DNA of 64,000 bases, taken from contig NC_072456.1 of assembly GCF_027596085.1 (NCBI RefSeq), forward strand, positions 17,498,744 to 17,562,743. The letters run 5' to 3'. Below are positions 1 through 15,900 of this stretch, in pieces (the stretch's first letter is position 1; each line of letters begins with the position of its first letter). The DNA is from Anoplopoma fimbria (lineage: Eukaryota > Chordata > Actinopteri > Perciformes > Anoplopomatidae). Below the pieces are notes generated by a model. That model saw nothing but the letters and a program-made list of their open reading frames with translations, was not told where the DNA came from and ran no database searches. The position numbers were made by a program, and so were the translations under genes.

Positions 1-3000
1 TCATTTTTAGGAAATGGTTATTACTTACAAGTATTTCTTATATATTTGGTCAGTTAGCAACTATTTAAATAGGTATGACTGTGCCAGGCCAGTGAAATGC
101 TGAATACAGAGAGAGAGACAAGGTGGAGGCGGGCGGGGCCGGAAGAATTCGACAGGGTGGAGTCAGGAGCGACTGATGAGTTCAGATTAGAGCAGAGCTG
201 TTGTTGAGACATCATATGTAATTTAAATCTCTACATTCAAATGTGTGCATTAATAGAAAATTATAATGCGTTTAAACAGCTAGTATTTCTGGTCCTGACT
301 AGTGAGGGTAACATCATTTAATAGACTAGTCTACTAATCTCACACATCCTTATTAAGTATCTCTTTTGTTAACAGAATTAGGTGTTTTATCTTTTATGGC
401 CAGGAGTTTCCCCACTGGAAATCAAAGCTCTAACCCCATTATTGTTATATTTCCTGTACAGTAAAGCTTAGCCCACATAACTGTCCTATCCTGAACACTG
501 CTCCAAGGTTTTTTTTGTCTGGATGTGGACTTGATCCAGCTTTATGTTACATACCACTGTGCTATTTGATGCAGGCATGAGACTAGTCTTTGTTTTGTTA
601 CTTATTGTTTTGTTACTTATCAATCTTTAAGTTGGTTTCTGTGTTAGTGTGTGGTTAGTCTCGCCTATTCATTTTGTTATTATGATACACACATTTAACA
701 AAGAAAAACAAGTTTTCCCCGGCAGGAGAAGCTGAATTTTTGACTTACAAGGCCACAGTGACTGGCCCCTCTTTTTCTTTCTGTCAGTAGGCTGACATTT
801 TCGAAAGATGGAACAATTCACATGTAATCGAATGCTACTTTGTTACATTGTCAGATAGCATCGCCTGCCATGCTGCTGTGTTCTCAGGGGACTTTTTTTA
901 TGAAGGCAAGCCAGTGGGCAGATTGATGACGGTGAACCAGACAGTGATGTCTGCGGAGTGATGTAAAGTAAAGAAACAGCATAAAATGAGAGACAGGCCC
1001 CTGCGCCTTGCTAAGTGAGTTATGTTTCCTCACATTTGCTGAGCCCTGAGTTGTTGAAGACTAATTAATTCAAGAATAAGCGTCCCCATAGGCTGCAATT
1101 AATGATAAACTTATTAGACATGATGGAGCCCATGAGGTCTGGATCTCATCGAGGTGTCCACGCTCCTGGTGGTGTTACTTACCCAGCTGTCGCTTTAAAT
1201 AAATTGAGAAGGGGTACAAAATGTGTGCGTGTCTGTTCATGCTTTTAATAATTCAATTTTTCAAGACACAGGAAGCCTTCAAATAACCCTTCAATCTAGT
1301 TGTATCACCTGACATTTGACATGACTCTGTTAAGTTCTTATTGACACCATGGCCAGCACTGGGGTGAAGGGATATCAATGGTAACATATAGACAAGTGGT
1401 GTGTGTGTGTGTGTGCTCTCTAATGAGTCCGTCAAAAACTGAAGTCTCGGGAGGATGGACGTCTTCCATGATGCCTTAAAGAGAATGAGGGGGTGATTCA
1501 ATGACCTCCTTTATTGCAACTTTTTTTAGACTAGAAAAGCTGCACCCTGGCCCCGCGAGCACTGTCACCCTGCCCCGCCATACTTAAACAGAGAAGTGCA
1601 GTGAGTGTATGTGTGAGCGTACACGGGTGAGAAAAAGAGGGAAGAGACTGAGAGCTTGACAAAAATAAGATATGAATCTCAATTCAAGAAGACTTCGTTC
1701 AGGGTAGCATCACGCCTCACCAGCTTCCCTTCAGTTTTACAACCCCAGGGGTTAATACCGCTCACTGCGCTGCCCGCTCCACTCTAACAATGCCATGTGA
1801 CATCACAGGTGCAGAACCAGTGACAACAGATGTAAACGCTGTCTGTGCAAAACTGTACACTGGTGATGATGTGACTTTTAAAGAAAAAACCAAAGAAAAA
1901 CTCAAGAGAACAAAACAGCTGAGTTGAATTAATTAAAAGTAATACCTTGCAGCTTCACATTGTGTATTCTCATTATATGTACCCCCTACGGTTGATGCAG
2001 ACATGTAGCTGCAAAGGTAGTCCTCTGCATTCAAATGTACACATGGTTTACAAGCAAATGTGAGTTAACATGGACACTTAATTAAGCACTGAATAAAAAG
2101 TGTAAAGACATTGGTGGGGATAACAATATGTACACCCCAACCAGCGTAGCTAGCTATGTGAGGCTTTTGTTATCAGTCAGCCTCCCTGCTGGTATGACAA
2201 ACGTGAGAGTAACACACTGGTAACAGGAAAGTGACAGACCTCTGCTTGTAATGCTTGTGGAAAGGTGGCTTTCCTGAGTCACACCTTGTTTTCTCATTTA
2301 TTCTCAGCAACACTCTCCTCCATACTGACACAGTCCTGAGGATGCTTAAAACTAGTAAGCATTGTCCAATAAAAATCCCTTTCAGCCATTGGGTGGGTGT
2401 GTGGCGTGTGTTGTACTTACCTTCCGAAACAAAAATCAGATAGACTTCTCTCTCAGGCTTTCTATTTTCGTTCCTCACACAGCTACATTTGCTACTTTTT
2501 TGTATGTCCAACTAAGTGCAACACCATGAATGCCTGTGAGGAAAATCTGTTCAAGTGTGCGCTTTTATCCCGATTTCTACAATACATTGCATCAAAACTA
2601 ACACGTATGAATTATCTTGACACTGCCCTGTACAACTAAGAAATTATATGCTGGCCGCTTCCGTGCTGGCAATAAGGAGGGGCAACTGCTTTACACCACC
2701 ACTGCTACGAATTTGATAAACATCAGCCATCTGGCTTCTTGCATGTGAAAGTCTTGAAAGACTGCCAATTTATCTTAATGTTTATAAGCGGTGCAGTGCT
2801 ATTATTTTTTTTTCATTTCGCAGAGTTGTCAAACTGAAGAAAGCCAAATGTATAAAAGTCAAAGTGGCTCACATTATGGCAGGTTAACCGAGGTACAAAG
2901 CAGATATATGTGCTCTCTACTGCATTGCTTTAATCCCACACAGTCTGGTCTGTGTGCACCTCTTTACACGTGACATCTTGCAGACGCCTTCTGAGCCTCT

Positions 3001-5972
3001 CCCAGCAAGTTCAGGCCAAATGAGCTTTCCAAAAGTGCAAAGAGTTTAATTCAACTTCCAGATCCTCTGAACCTACTGTATGACAATCGTCCTTCTTTTT
3101 CCAGCTCCTCGCTTCCTGCTTTGGAAATGGAGTCTGCGTGGGGGAGTCTATGTCTCACTTTTAAAGCCAGCTAAATTAGGAGTCAGACTGGTTGTGGGCG
3201 AGGGGGATGTGGTTGTGGTGGGTTGTGCTGCTGCCAAAGGGTGTGTCAGGGCAATTTATTAGCTTGCTTTGCATACGTGTGTGTGCGAGAGTGTATGTTC
3301 CCAGCCCTTGGCAGCTAAGCAAACTCAATGGCATGAGGCACAGCTGTACCACTATTCTAATATGGAGTCATTATGGCCTTCCACAGTGTGCCTCCAGTTA
3401 ATTCACAAATTTGTCCATAACAGACCAACTTTTTTTCCAAAACTTGGATGACTATCTTGTGGTCCATGGTTTTATTTTAGGTTACATTAACCTGAAGCAA
3501 TTGTGCGTGTACCGCTCAGACTATGCAATGCATGCACAGTAGGTAACAGGTGTTCAACGTAAAAACATAGATTGGTCCCTCTGGGAGGGGGAGTTTGAGT
3601 GTGTGCTGCAGTGATGCCAGTGCTGTAGCTTTCTGCGTATGTGTGTGAATACTTGGTTGTGTGTAATTACATGTTAATGACCCCCCTCTTGTATTCAGCT
3701 GTGTGCCGGTTAGAGTAGCAGCCGTCTGATCAAGGCTCAAACAGCGGAGGAACATAGTGATAAGGTTTACTTACTGCCGACACCTGCTCCGCTCCCAACT
3801 CCCTTCAGCTTTCTTCAGAGGGCCAAACAGATGCTAGGGGACACTTAGCCTGCAAAATGAAATCTGCAAGACATATTCATTGTGTTTGGGGAGCAAAAAA
3901 AACCTAAACAAACAAAACAGTACAAATGGCGTTGCTATCAGTGTCTGTAAGCACCTGCAGGTCTTGCTCGAGCTGGAAAATTTTAATTGACCAAGCAAAA
4001 ATAGCCACGGGGACAGGGGGAGCGCCTCTACGACCATCCCAACCTTTTCTGAACCAACGGCTGGTTTCAAAGCCCCATCAGCAATCCTTTGCTGTAATGA
4101 GGGAGTTTTGGGGAAAATTGGGATATGGTGTCAGTTTACCGACTCTGAGCCGTGGGTCCTGCTGTCCAAAATGTGGAATAGCGGGAGAGAGGTGCTGTCA
4201 AAACACGATAGGCGCAGACATCAGCACAAAGTTAGAGAGAGGGAGTCCAAGTCGCCATGCCTAGACATGCAGTTCTTTTGAGCGCCACACAAATTAAGTC
4301 TCTAGACTATTATGAAGCAAAAGAAAACACACACACACTTACTGGGCCAGTAACAATAGCAACACAAGCTATTTTTCTCCAGCTTGTTGATTAAGTTTTA
4401 CAGCAAAAGGACCACACCACAACACCGACAAAGGAACCAAAGCCCCTTGTTGTCATTTATTTTGAAAGTAATCATTGCTCACCCAGGCACAGTGAAGGTA
4501 ATAAATATTTATACCTCCTTTTTTTGGAAATGTAAACCATATAAATTTTCACTTTTTGAGAGCAACTGCCCTTGATGATAACCGTATCATTTAAATGTCT
4601 TTTCTCTCCATTCCCTTTGTTTTCTCTCTTCCGTTCCTTCTCCATTTTCCCCCAACACAATGTTAACAAGCTCCCTTTCTGCACTATCCGGTGTGGGTGA
4701 GACAGCTTCACAAAATGACAAGGTGAGAGGACCATATGCGTTTTTAGTGTCTTATTATCTGTCTCTTTGCATGTGTTTATACGTCTGTGTCTGTGTCCGG
4801 TCTTGCACCGTGCCACATGTGTGACCACCAGCCACTGTCAGGGCTCATGTTGCCCCCGTCGGTAACAATAATCATGGGATTTGATTGCCAGTTCCCCTCA
4901 CCCTCCATAATTGATGAGTCCAATATTTACTCTGTTACCTGTGTGTTGTAAACATTCATTATGAGGTTCCTTCCCAGATAGGTGAGAAGGAGAGCAGAAG
5001 TCCAGCCTGCAGGGACCAGCTGTCAGTTTGACTAATGACAGAAATGAATAAAATCTCATAATTACTTTAGAAAAAAGGACAGTCTCCACCTTATCTCAGG
5101 CAAATATGCATTTTAAAATTTTTTGGCGGGTTTATTAAATTCTACCCCCACCACCACCACCTCCACCACCCAGCCCCCACCATAATACATTACAGACAGC
5201 GGCAAGTTCTCAAATTTCAAATTTAATTTTCTACTCGCCATACACACACAGGCTTCGTAATCAGATTGGGACATTATTGTGTTTCTATTGACATTAGCAT
5301 TGTTATTATTTTGTACTGTGTAAATATCAGTAACCGGAGCATGCCTGGTTGCATTGCCAGGAAGGGATTATTTTGTGTATTTATTTTGTTCTAATGCTCT
5401 CAAAAAAAATATCCTTTCAAGATTATATCTCATGCATTCCATTATCAGGAGACGCTGTCTCTGGATGCTATGATGCAATTTTATTTAATGTAGAGCTGCA
5501 CATAACCAAATTAAATTAGCTACCTAGAGTTTTCATGTCTAATTTATCGTGACAGCCCATACAGGTGACACAGCAACTGTAGGGACCTTCTGTGTGATCC
5601 AGGGCCACGAAACGGGATATAAATGAGACACACCATATTGGCTTATAGACAGAAAGCCACCACAGGTCAGCACATGCTTTTAAAGCTTCTACTTCTGTAT
5701 ACTGTGTGTATGTGTGTCTTTAATCGGATAACTCTCCAATAATGTGTATGTGTTTTTAAGTTGGTGCACTGCGAACCGCCATGCACTAAGACTCGGGAAC
5801 GGACAGCAGCGTAGTGAAGTGCAAAGCTCTCAGCCAAATCAGGTATTCAAGATAGAGGGATAGATTAATGGTGGTAGGGATGGAGGGGGAGAAGAGGGGA
5901 GGGAGAGACAGAGCAGTGATATACAGTAGGCTCTACTTAGACAAGTCGACTCCTCTGTGCCATTAGGCCTAA
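1..5972. other. Gene-free interval, mostly single-copy DNA
   Basis: No credible exon is seen; the short open frames lack coding bias and splice context. Small simple repeats: (GT)8 at about 1,399-1,415 and an imperfect (CCA) run at 5,147-5,170. A GC-box-like GGGCGGGGCC next to an ETS-like CCGGAAG occurs near 129-144. Stretches at 1,066-1,165 and 4,860-5,095 look like conserved noncoding DNA. Just before the G-run at 5,973, 5,870-5,908 has several G runs that could form a quadruplex. Confidence 0.6.
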
Positions 5973-5992
5973 GGGGGGGGGGGGGGGGGGGG
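5973..5992. repeat. Poly(G) run of 20
   Basis: Twenty consecutive G bases follow CATTAGGCCTAA. The region is prone to length error in sequencing and, with the upstream G-rich tract, a candidate quadruplex site. Confidence 0.9.
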
Positions 5993-6065
5993 CAGACTGT
6001 GGGAGAGCCAAAGTGAAGAAGTAAAAGAGAGGACTGCTATCAAATAAACAGGATCATCGTCCTGA

Positions 6066-6124
6066 GTGTGTCCACTGTCCAGCGTCTGATACAGACACTA
6101 ATTTAGTGTCTGTATGGGACACAC
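6066..6124. repeat. Two-tier imperfect hairpin
   Basis: The inner arms ATACAGACACTA (6,089-6,100) and TAGTGTCTGTAT (6,104-6,115) are perfect complements around ATT. The outer arms GTGTGTCC (6,066-6,073) and GGACACAC (6,117-6,124) also pair, with an asymmetric internal loop. There is no coding context. It may be a remnant of a TIR element or a chance fold-back. Confidence 0.7.
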
Positions 6125-6796
6125 CTACCGGCGGCATTATGGGCAGAGCAACTGACGTATTATAAAGAACGAGATAGGCCACACCGGGCGGGTCAAACAA
6201 ACAAAGGACATTTGGCCAGGTGGCTGCTGTCCTGTGTCCTTAGTCTCTTGGTAATTATGTTAGTTGTTGCAGTCAAGCTAACATCAACCACGCTCTTTTC
6301 TTCCCTTAACCTAACTAAATGCGTGACAGATGTTTATTTTTAAAAGACATTATGCATGTTATGATCCTATATTGACATGCCGTCACTGAGCCGTGCAAAA
6401 CTGACGCTAAATAGGTGGAGCTTCATAGTTTGAAGCTTAGCAGCACTGACAATACTTGTACACATTGGTGTGAGAATGTGTCGGTTTGTACACATAACTC
6501 GCTTTCATTTGTACCATCTCTTTTTCTTTTTGGCTCTTTCAAACACACATGCAACTCTAAATATAAGACAAAAACGCCTCTCAACTTGATTCCATTCGAG
6601 TGGCTATTCTCTAATGTATTTTTTTTTGCCGAGTGGAATCCCACAAAGAAGCTCGTAATACGGCATATTTGTGTCTTATGGAGGCCGACGGGTGATCGTG
6701 TCCATTTGTCATGCTGTCAAGTTAATTACCAGATTGAAAAGGAGAATGAGATTACCCCCCTACCCTTCCAACGGCCACTCACACCTCCACACTTGC

Positions 6797-6810
6797 AACA
6801 CACACACATA

Positions 6811-6849
<39 letters not shown>
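6797..6849. repeat. (CA)n microsatellite
   Basis: An interrupted CA repeat with an uninterrupted core of about 18 units at 6,814-6,849. Any ORF reading through it (HTHTHT) is an artefact of the repeat. Confidence 0.95.
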
Positions 6850-9330
<2,481 letters not shown>

Positions 9331-9453
9331 TTTTGCCTGCTCCGCTGGCTGAGCTGAAGAAACTGAATGTGGCAATGATGCAGAGGTTTGGATGGTAACA
9401 CAAATGATGATGGCAGTGACGATCACTGCGCGATGATGGTTGCAAATATTCTT

Positions 9454-9915
9454 TAGGGGTGAGACAAAATATCGATACAGGAATATATATTGTATTATTT
9501 TTGCTTGCGATGCATTATTAATACACTGGCGCCAAATATAGATATTTTTATAAAAAATATGCAGGAGCTCTAAACAATGTTGGAACGGCTGGAAAGATAC
9601 TATTTTGCTTCGCTAGTGTTTTAGCACGGTGGTTAAGTGGCTGCTCCCAGCCTAAAAGCTTGTGGGTCGAGGATAGTCCGACTCTAGGTCACTAACTGTG
9701 TATTCTGGGAAACTGACACCACAATGCAATGAATGGAATGAAAATGTAATTCTATTTTTTTGCCTTTTTGGGGGTATTTTTCCTTCTTCAAGTACATAGA
9801 TATTGTGACGAAAGATGATTTTCTTGCAATATATTGAGGTATGCAGACTCTCTGTATCCTGGGAAGCATATTGTGATAGTATTGTATCGTGAGTTACTTT
9901 CTGAATCCCTCCCCG
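9454..9915. mobile_element. Degenerate hAT-like repeat with a nested SINE-like insertion
   Basis: The left end TTAGGGGTGAGACAAAATATCGATACAG and, read in reverse complement, the right end GGGAGGGATTCAGAAAGTAACTCACGATACA both have the TAGGGGTG / CGATACA character of hAT-type fish repeats. Between them are AATATATATTGTA and CTTGCAATATATTGAGG. The two halves are separated by a tRNA-like insertion (9,619-9,720). Assignment rests on motif resemblance and the boundaries are approximate. Confidence 0.45.
9619..9720 (+). mobile_element. tRNA-derived SINE-like fragment
   Basis: A box-A-like stretch (AGCACGGTGGTTAAGTGG, 9,623-9,640) is followed 24 nt later by a box-B-like stretch (GGGTCGAGGAT, 9,664-9,674) with an anticodon-arm-like region between them. 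This is the layout of a tRNA-derived polymerase III promoter, closest in feel to a tRNA with a long variable arm. It is not an intact tRNA: the acceptor stem does not close and box B departs from GGTTCGANTCC. A decayed SINE head is the simplest reading. Confidence 0.4.
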
Positions 9916-12900
9916 TAATATTGATAAGTCACTGTTAAATCTAAACACATTTGTATTTGCGGTTCAGCATAAATATTGTTCATACATGTTTTTACTGCAT
10001 GCATGTGTGAACATATGTATGCACTGGTATCTGTGAGTGGGAGAAAAGTGGAAATGTAGAAGAGGCATTATTCCGATTACATCCTGTATGCAATATTTAT
10101 TTACATATATCTCACATTAAGCGTGTGTACGCGCGTGTGTGTAAACAGTAAACAGCTTTTAACTAGTGTATATGTAGTATATGTAGTTTGCATGTAAACA
10201 GTTTTATACCAATTTATTTTTAGCCAGCATGGTAAAGCCACAATGTGACTTAGTTGAGGGAATTATTACATGCTCATTAAATATATAGATATTCAGGTTG
10301 TACACCAACGGCAGATTTTAAGTGTGTCAATATAATTAGATAATATTCTAATATCGTCTTTCTCCATGTCATTTGATTCACGCTCAATACAGAGCTGAAA
10401 TAAACAGGCTCAACAGATGAATTTTAATGAGTGGTTAGCCATTATTACCCTCATTATTTTCCAATTAGCAAACTGTACACCACATCAGCACAGCACAGAA
10501 AGCTCAACTACTGTGCCATACCATAAACACATCTCCTCTCTTATCTGTAAATAACAAGAAACTTAGTACCAGGCACTAAAAGACTTCACAAAGGATAGAT
10601 CATTGAGAGTGCACTGCACGTGAAGCAATTCCAGTGAGCTGGGATAAAAAGCATTAAAGATAATGAAGGCATGGTAGCCCATCCAAGGCTAGGAATACAA
10701 ATAGAAAATAACAGAATACCTGAATTAGTAGCATTAATCCTGCAGCATGACTGATAAAACCAAATATAAATATCAGGACGTAGGAAACAGAAAACTGACC
10801 TTGCATGTTTTTATCTTTATAATGGCAACAGGCTGGTTAGTTATGTCACAGTGAATTAGCAAAGGAATGGGTTTGTTTTTTTCAAAAAAGATTTAAGTTA
10901 AAGGATGTAAGCAAACATCAACCCACAAGGAGGCATGGTCAGATACAAAAAAAATGGCATGGATGCCAAATAAATCTAAAATAAATGAATAAATATAAAT
11001 AAATAAATAGATATAGAGAAATGCAAATATTGAGCTGCAAAACCTGTGAATAATAGATTATGGAAGAATTATGTTTAATGCATCTCCACAATTGTTCTAA
11101 TATAAAGACTTAAGATATTGGTGTGTGTGCTGAGCATTGATTTATAATAACATTATAATTAATGGTTTCTTTTAATTCAGGTATAAATAAATTGTAATTG
11201 TAAGTACAGTAAGAGCGCCACCCTTCTCTGCTCAGTGCTATTGCAGCCCTCCATTCTGATGAACACGCCCTCAACACCAGCCATTTTCAGTTGAACCACA
11301 TCTGCGTGGTGTTTGACCTATTTTTCTGCCATCTTGCCTTCGACTTGTAAAAGAAAAAAATCCCCACAAATGGTTTATTTCAGTCAGCTCAGTTATTTGG
11401 GGGCGAAAAAGAGCCGTCTTCAGGCGCATATGTAGCGTGAAATGCAAGTGGCGGACGAGTGACACCGTCAGCTCGTTTTCTCCACCTTGTCTGTTGGTCC
11501 CAGAGCCTAAGAGCTGGTTGGCTAGACAGGCGGGGGCTATGGGGGTCATTGTTTGTGTATGAAGAGATGCGCTGAGTGAATAACCTTCCCCCGGTAACAG
11601 CTGTCAGATCCAGCAGAGCAGAGCAGAGGACAGAAGAGCAGGCCCGGCCAGGCCCAACCCAGACACGAGACTGATGGGGGTGGATGGCAGAGGAGGTGGG
11701 CGTGGGCTGGACTGTCTGCCAGCCTCAAATGCTGGGCTCAAGGGTTTTTGATGGGTGGCCACACCGATCGTCTTGACGGGGGTCTCGGCACCCAGGCAGC
11801 TTTTTGTTTAACACATTGCTCATCTCTTTTATTCCCCCCCAATGCAGATTCCATGCACAGCGGTGCAGAGCACACAGGCCCAACAGTGGCCTGGGACGCC
11901 GCCATTGTCTAGGTGTCAGTCTCCAACGCAGCGTCTCAGCATGGTTCACCACTGGGCATGACAGGGGATGCAGACCCCATGAAGGGGGATTAGCAGCGCA
12001 CCCATTGTCTGAGGGCACGGTGGTGCTGGATTTGGCTGCATGGCTATTCAACGACTGTATTTCTATTATTTGGTGCTTGACAGGGACGCTCAGTGGCCCC
12101 ACTTTTGTTCCGCCGCAGTATCAGAATGTGTTCATGTCGTGCCCCCAGCCGAGCCCCTTATTATCTCAGTTGACATGAGGAGGAAAGGTGCGATGGTAGA
12201 TTCTGTTTTTGCTGTGTGCTGCCTGACCTGCAGGTTAGGGTGTTTTTTAATGGGTTAGGTAGAAGCTTGCTTCTCATGTATAATTTACTGTTGATTCTGT
12301 TAACGCTGAAAGGAGACCATGTTGACTGAGACCTAACCTATGACTGTTTGCTCGGATTTGATGTTATGAATACAAAATTAAGGGATTTTTTGGGGGGGTT
12401 GTTGGTTTTGTTTTATTTGAGCTCCTTTACCATTCAAATCGAATGTTATCCATTCTGCTTCACATGGATTGCTTTAAATAAATCCCATAATTTCCAACTG
12501 TGCATTACTGTATAGTCTTGTAAAGTGCATTATTTAATCGTCAGTGGAAAAATGTGACCTTATGTGACATTTAAAAAAATTGTGCTAATTTCACATGGCC
12601 AATAATTTATGATATGCAGATAATAAAATGATATGCAGATAATACATTAAACACATACATTTTATAAATACATGTATAAATACATGTAACAAAAACAGAT
12701 TATTGTAAATTAATTGTTTATATCAGTCTGAAAAATATTCCACATAAATCTTGATTAATTTATTAGATATTCATCTAATATTGAATGCAGTAATAATTGG
12801 TTAGTATACCACACTGAGTACAGGTTTTTAGAGGCCCAAAAAAAAAAAAAGACCCACAGTACTCATTTCTATGTTTAGAGAGCAGTTGGGCGGTAAAGCA

Positions 12901-15900
12901 CTGTGGAAAATAGTGATGGATGGCTCCTTGGTCTCTCATAGAATAGAGAGGCAATGGAAGTTTTTTTCACTTTTCGATTGAGGCAGCAGCTCGAGGAGAT
13001 ACAGGTTTACAGTAAATGTATTTTGTCCCTGCTGTGCTGTTGAAAACCGCTTTTTCAACTTCAGAATTTCTTACATTTTTGGGCATTCGGGACAACTCTC
13101 ATGCAAACCTGCTCCCTCCATTCAACTCAACCGTTGCAATCTTAAAAGATAAACCATATATAGGTTGCCTGAAATCTTCCTTAGCTCTTGACTCATTATT
13201 TTAGACAATAAACAATGAGACATTTGGAAAATTTCCCCCTGCTCAGATAGAGAAAAACATTTTGGCATGCAAACAGATTATGCAATCGTTCTGCAATTGT
13301 GAAAGCACTGCCAAGGCATGCTTCAATGTTGATGATACCGTAAACAAAAACTCCATTGTGACTTCATCCGGACTTAGAGTTGAATTGCAGACATATGCTT
13401 CACTGTACACTATCCTGTTCTGAATTTGAGGTTTTTTTTCTCTCCCTCAGCTCTGTTTATCAAAAGCTTTTCCACATACCTTTCCAGGAGATGTTGAAAT
13501 AAAGAGACGAGAAAATCCTGTGAAGCATAGCTCACCGGTGCTTTGCCAAGTAGCAATCTCCAGACAAAAGAAGCCCCATAGCTCAGAAGTACCCCAAGTC
13601 CTGAAATTGTTATTTCTATTACCAGCTATTATAAAAAATGTTGCCTTACATTTGCCTCTCAGTTATGGGGATTAAGAGGTAACACTCAGAGACAAGTGTG
13701 TAGAGAATGCCATCTTTGTTTTTTCTCCCTCATCTTTCACCCTGTCGTGGTGTTGATGTCACTGGAAGGTGAGCAACTGGGTCACGGTAGCTCAGAGGTT
13801 GTGGAGGTTTAACTGGCCTTGATCCCTGTCAGGCGGCCATAACGAGGAGGTTCCGCTTTCCCCATCAGCTGGGAGTAATGGCCGCCGTAAAGGCCTTGAT
13901 TGCAGCTGCTGCCGAACACTCCTCCACATGGCAGCCTGACTCTTGAACTCCTTCAATCATCTGTCTGGCTCATGTTCAACCTGCCATCCCCTCAGACCAT
14001 TTTGTCAATGTATATCACTTATAGTCCAGCTACTCCTTAAAACACACCAAGTGAAACTATAATGTAAAGCACTTCTAATGAAAAAAAAAAGATCTTCTCC
14101 CATGACACAGTAATAGTTTTCTTTGCTGTCACATGAAATGCTAAGGTTATTTCAACTTCTAGAAATTCAGCATCCCATGAAAATTTCACAGGGATATTTA
14201 TATGTATTATATACGACATTAATTTGTAATTGTAGCTTGTGATATATTTATTTTGGCAAATACGTTCAATGCAGTAAAGACAAAAATGTGCTAAAGTGCT
14301 CCCCTCAAATCACAGAAAGGCGAGACAACTCTAAGGTTGTACCAGAATCTGTTCAGCCAACCAGCTGATCTCTCTCTAAACAGGCTGAAACCCCCCACCC
14401 ACTATTCTGCGCGTTTACCTGTTAGACAGAACGTCATGTTGTCTTGTTAAAGCACCAGTCCATGACAGCAGGGTGGCTCCCCCTGTTGAAACAATGTCAC
14501 TCCATCTCAGGCTGTGCCTACACAGAGATTTACTGGGTTAAAAATATACTTATTTTTCTCACTTTTGTTATTTATTCGCTGTGCTTACATACAAAAACAT
14601 TTTTTATGTAGCTTACATAGTCTAGGTTATACAGATAATGTTACTAAATATATAAATCAGATCAGAATTAAAAAAATGTAAATCATAACCTTTAACAGTA
14701 TATAATTATACATAAAGTTTAGACAGCAAAATAAATTCCAGAGCTTGCCTTGTGTCTCTAAGAGGATAATATAAGTGTGGTAAAGGGGGCCAGGCAGGGG
14801 AAGATTTCTTCAACGTCATTTCGGCAGCCGACAGAGTGTGGGCGGTGACAAGACATGGCAGAAATCTGGAAGAGGTGTTCCACGTTGTGTAGGTCGCCTC
14901 CGATTCACTGGATCAACGTGTTCATTTACAATCAGCCCCGTAATTAAGGGAAACCAACCCAGAAATTATCAATCAGTTAATTACTGGGATGCTGCAAAAC
15001 AAATCCAGCTCCTGATTGGAGCCCACTGGCTGCCCTTACAAGATGCTGCCGTCATCCAAATGAAACAAGGGAGGTTTGGGAATTGACCAAAAAAAAGACA
15101 AAACAATCGCCATTTGTCCCTCAGTGTGGCAACATTGTGTGTATATGGATCATATATTAATTACATTTATAATTTGATTGGTTAATATAACTTCTTAATA
15201 TATTTAAAGTGGCTCAGGTTTAACTTCATTTGCCTTTTCTTTAGCTTGTAAAATATTTTTTAGGTTGAGGTGAAATTTTTATTCACCTTTAATTCACAGT
15301 GTTGTACCCGTGGCTTGGCGACCCTCCAGGTTTAAAGCACTGATGTGTTTTTTGCAGCCAGTGGCCCACTAAATATGTCACAAAACATGTAACGGTAACC
15401 TGTACCCGGCTATTAACTCCCCAACGACTAGGAAATAGAGAAGTAATTCAATTGTGGGATGCCATGTTTAGTGGTTTCCTTGTACTTTAAAATTGTAGTT
15501 GGAAAATGCTTATGCTGTAAAAAGGCAGATAATCTTAAAGCTTGTCTGGAAAGACTTGGTATTTATTTCTATTTAGTGGTGGATATACAAAAAAGGGGGA
15601 TGCAAAAATATACTGCACACACACATGCACACTGGTGTGTGTGCAGTATATTTTTGCATTCCTTATAGTACAAAAGCTACAAATCTTTGTTATTTCTCTC
15701 GTATGTCCCTTTCTTGTTGTTTTTCTTTCTCACACAGCACACACTCATTGACAAGCTAATTATTTTAGAACCTGTTTTATTTAAACTTTTAATTGCACAC
15801 AATTGCATCAAATCCCTTAACAATTGTGTTGCTGTTTTATGCATTACATTTAATGCAGTAAAAATATATTCTTGCGTATCCAAGTCAGGCATTTGTAAAG

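Noticed and set aside
9619..9720. An intact tRNA gene
   Set aside because: Boxes A and B are recognisable but degenerate, and the acceptor and T stems do not pair; a SINE head fits better.
11804..12178. Acceptor-like CCCCCCCAATGCAG with an open frame after it
   Set aside because: No matching donor, frame open on both strands, and no protein-like pattern.
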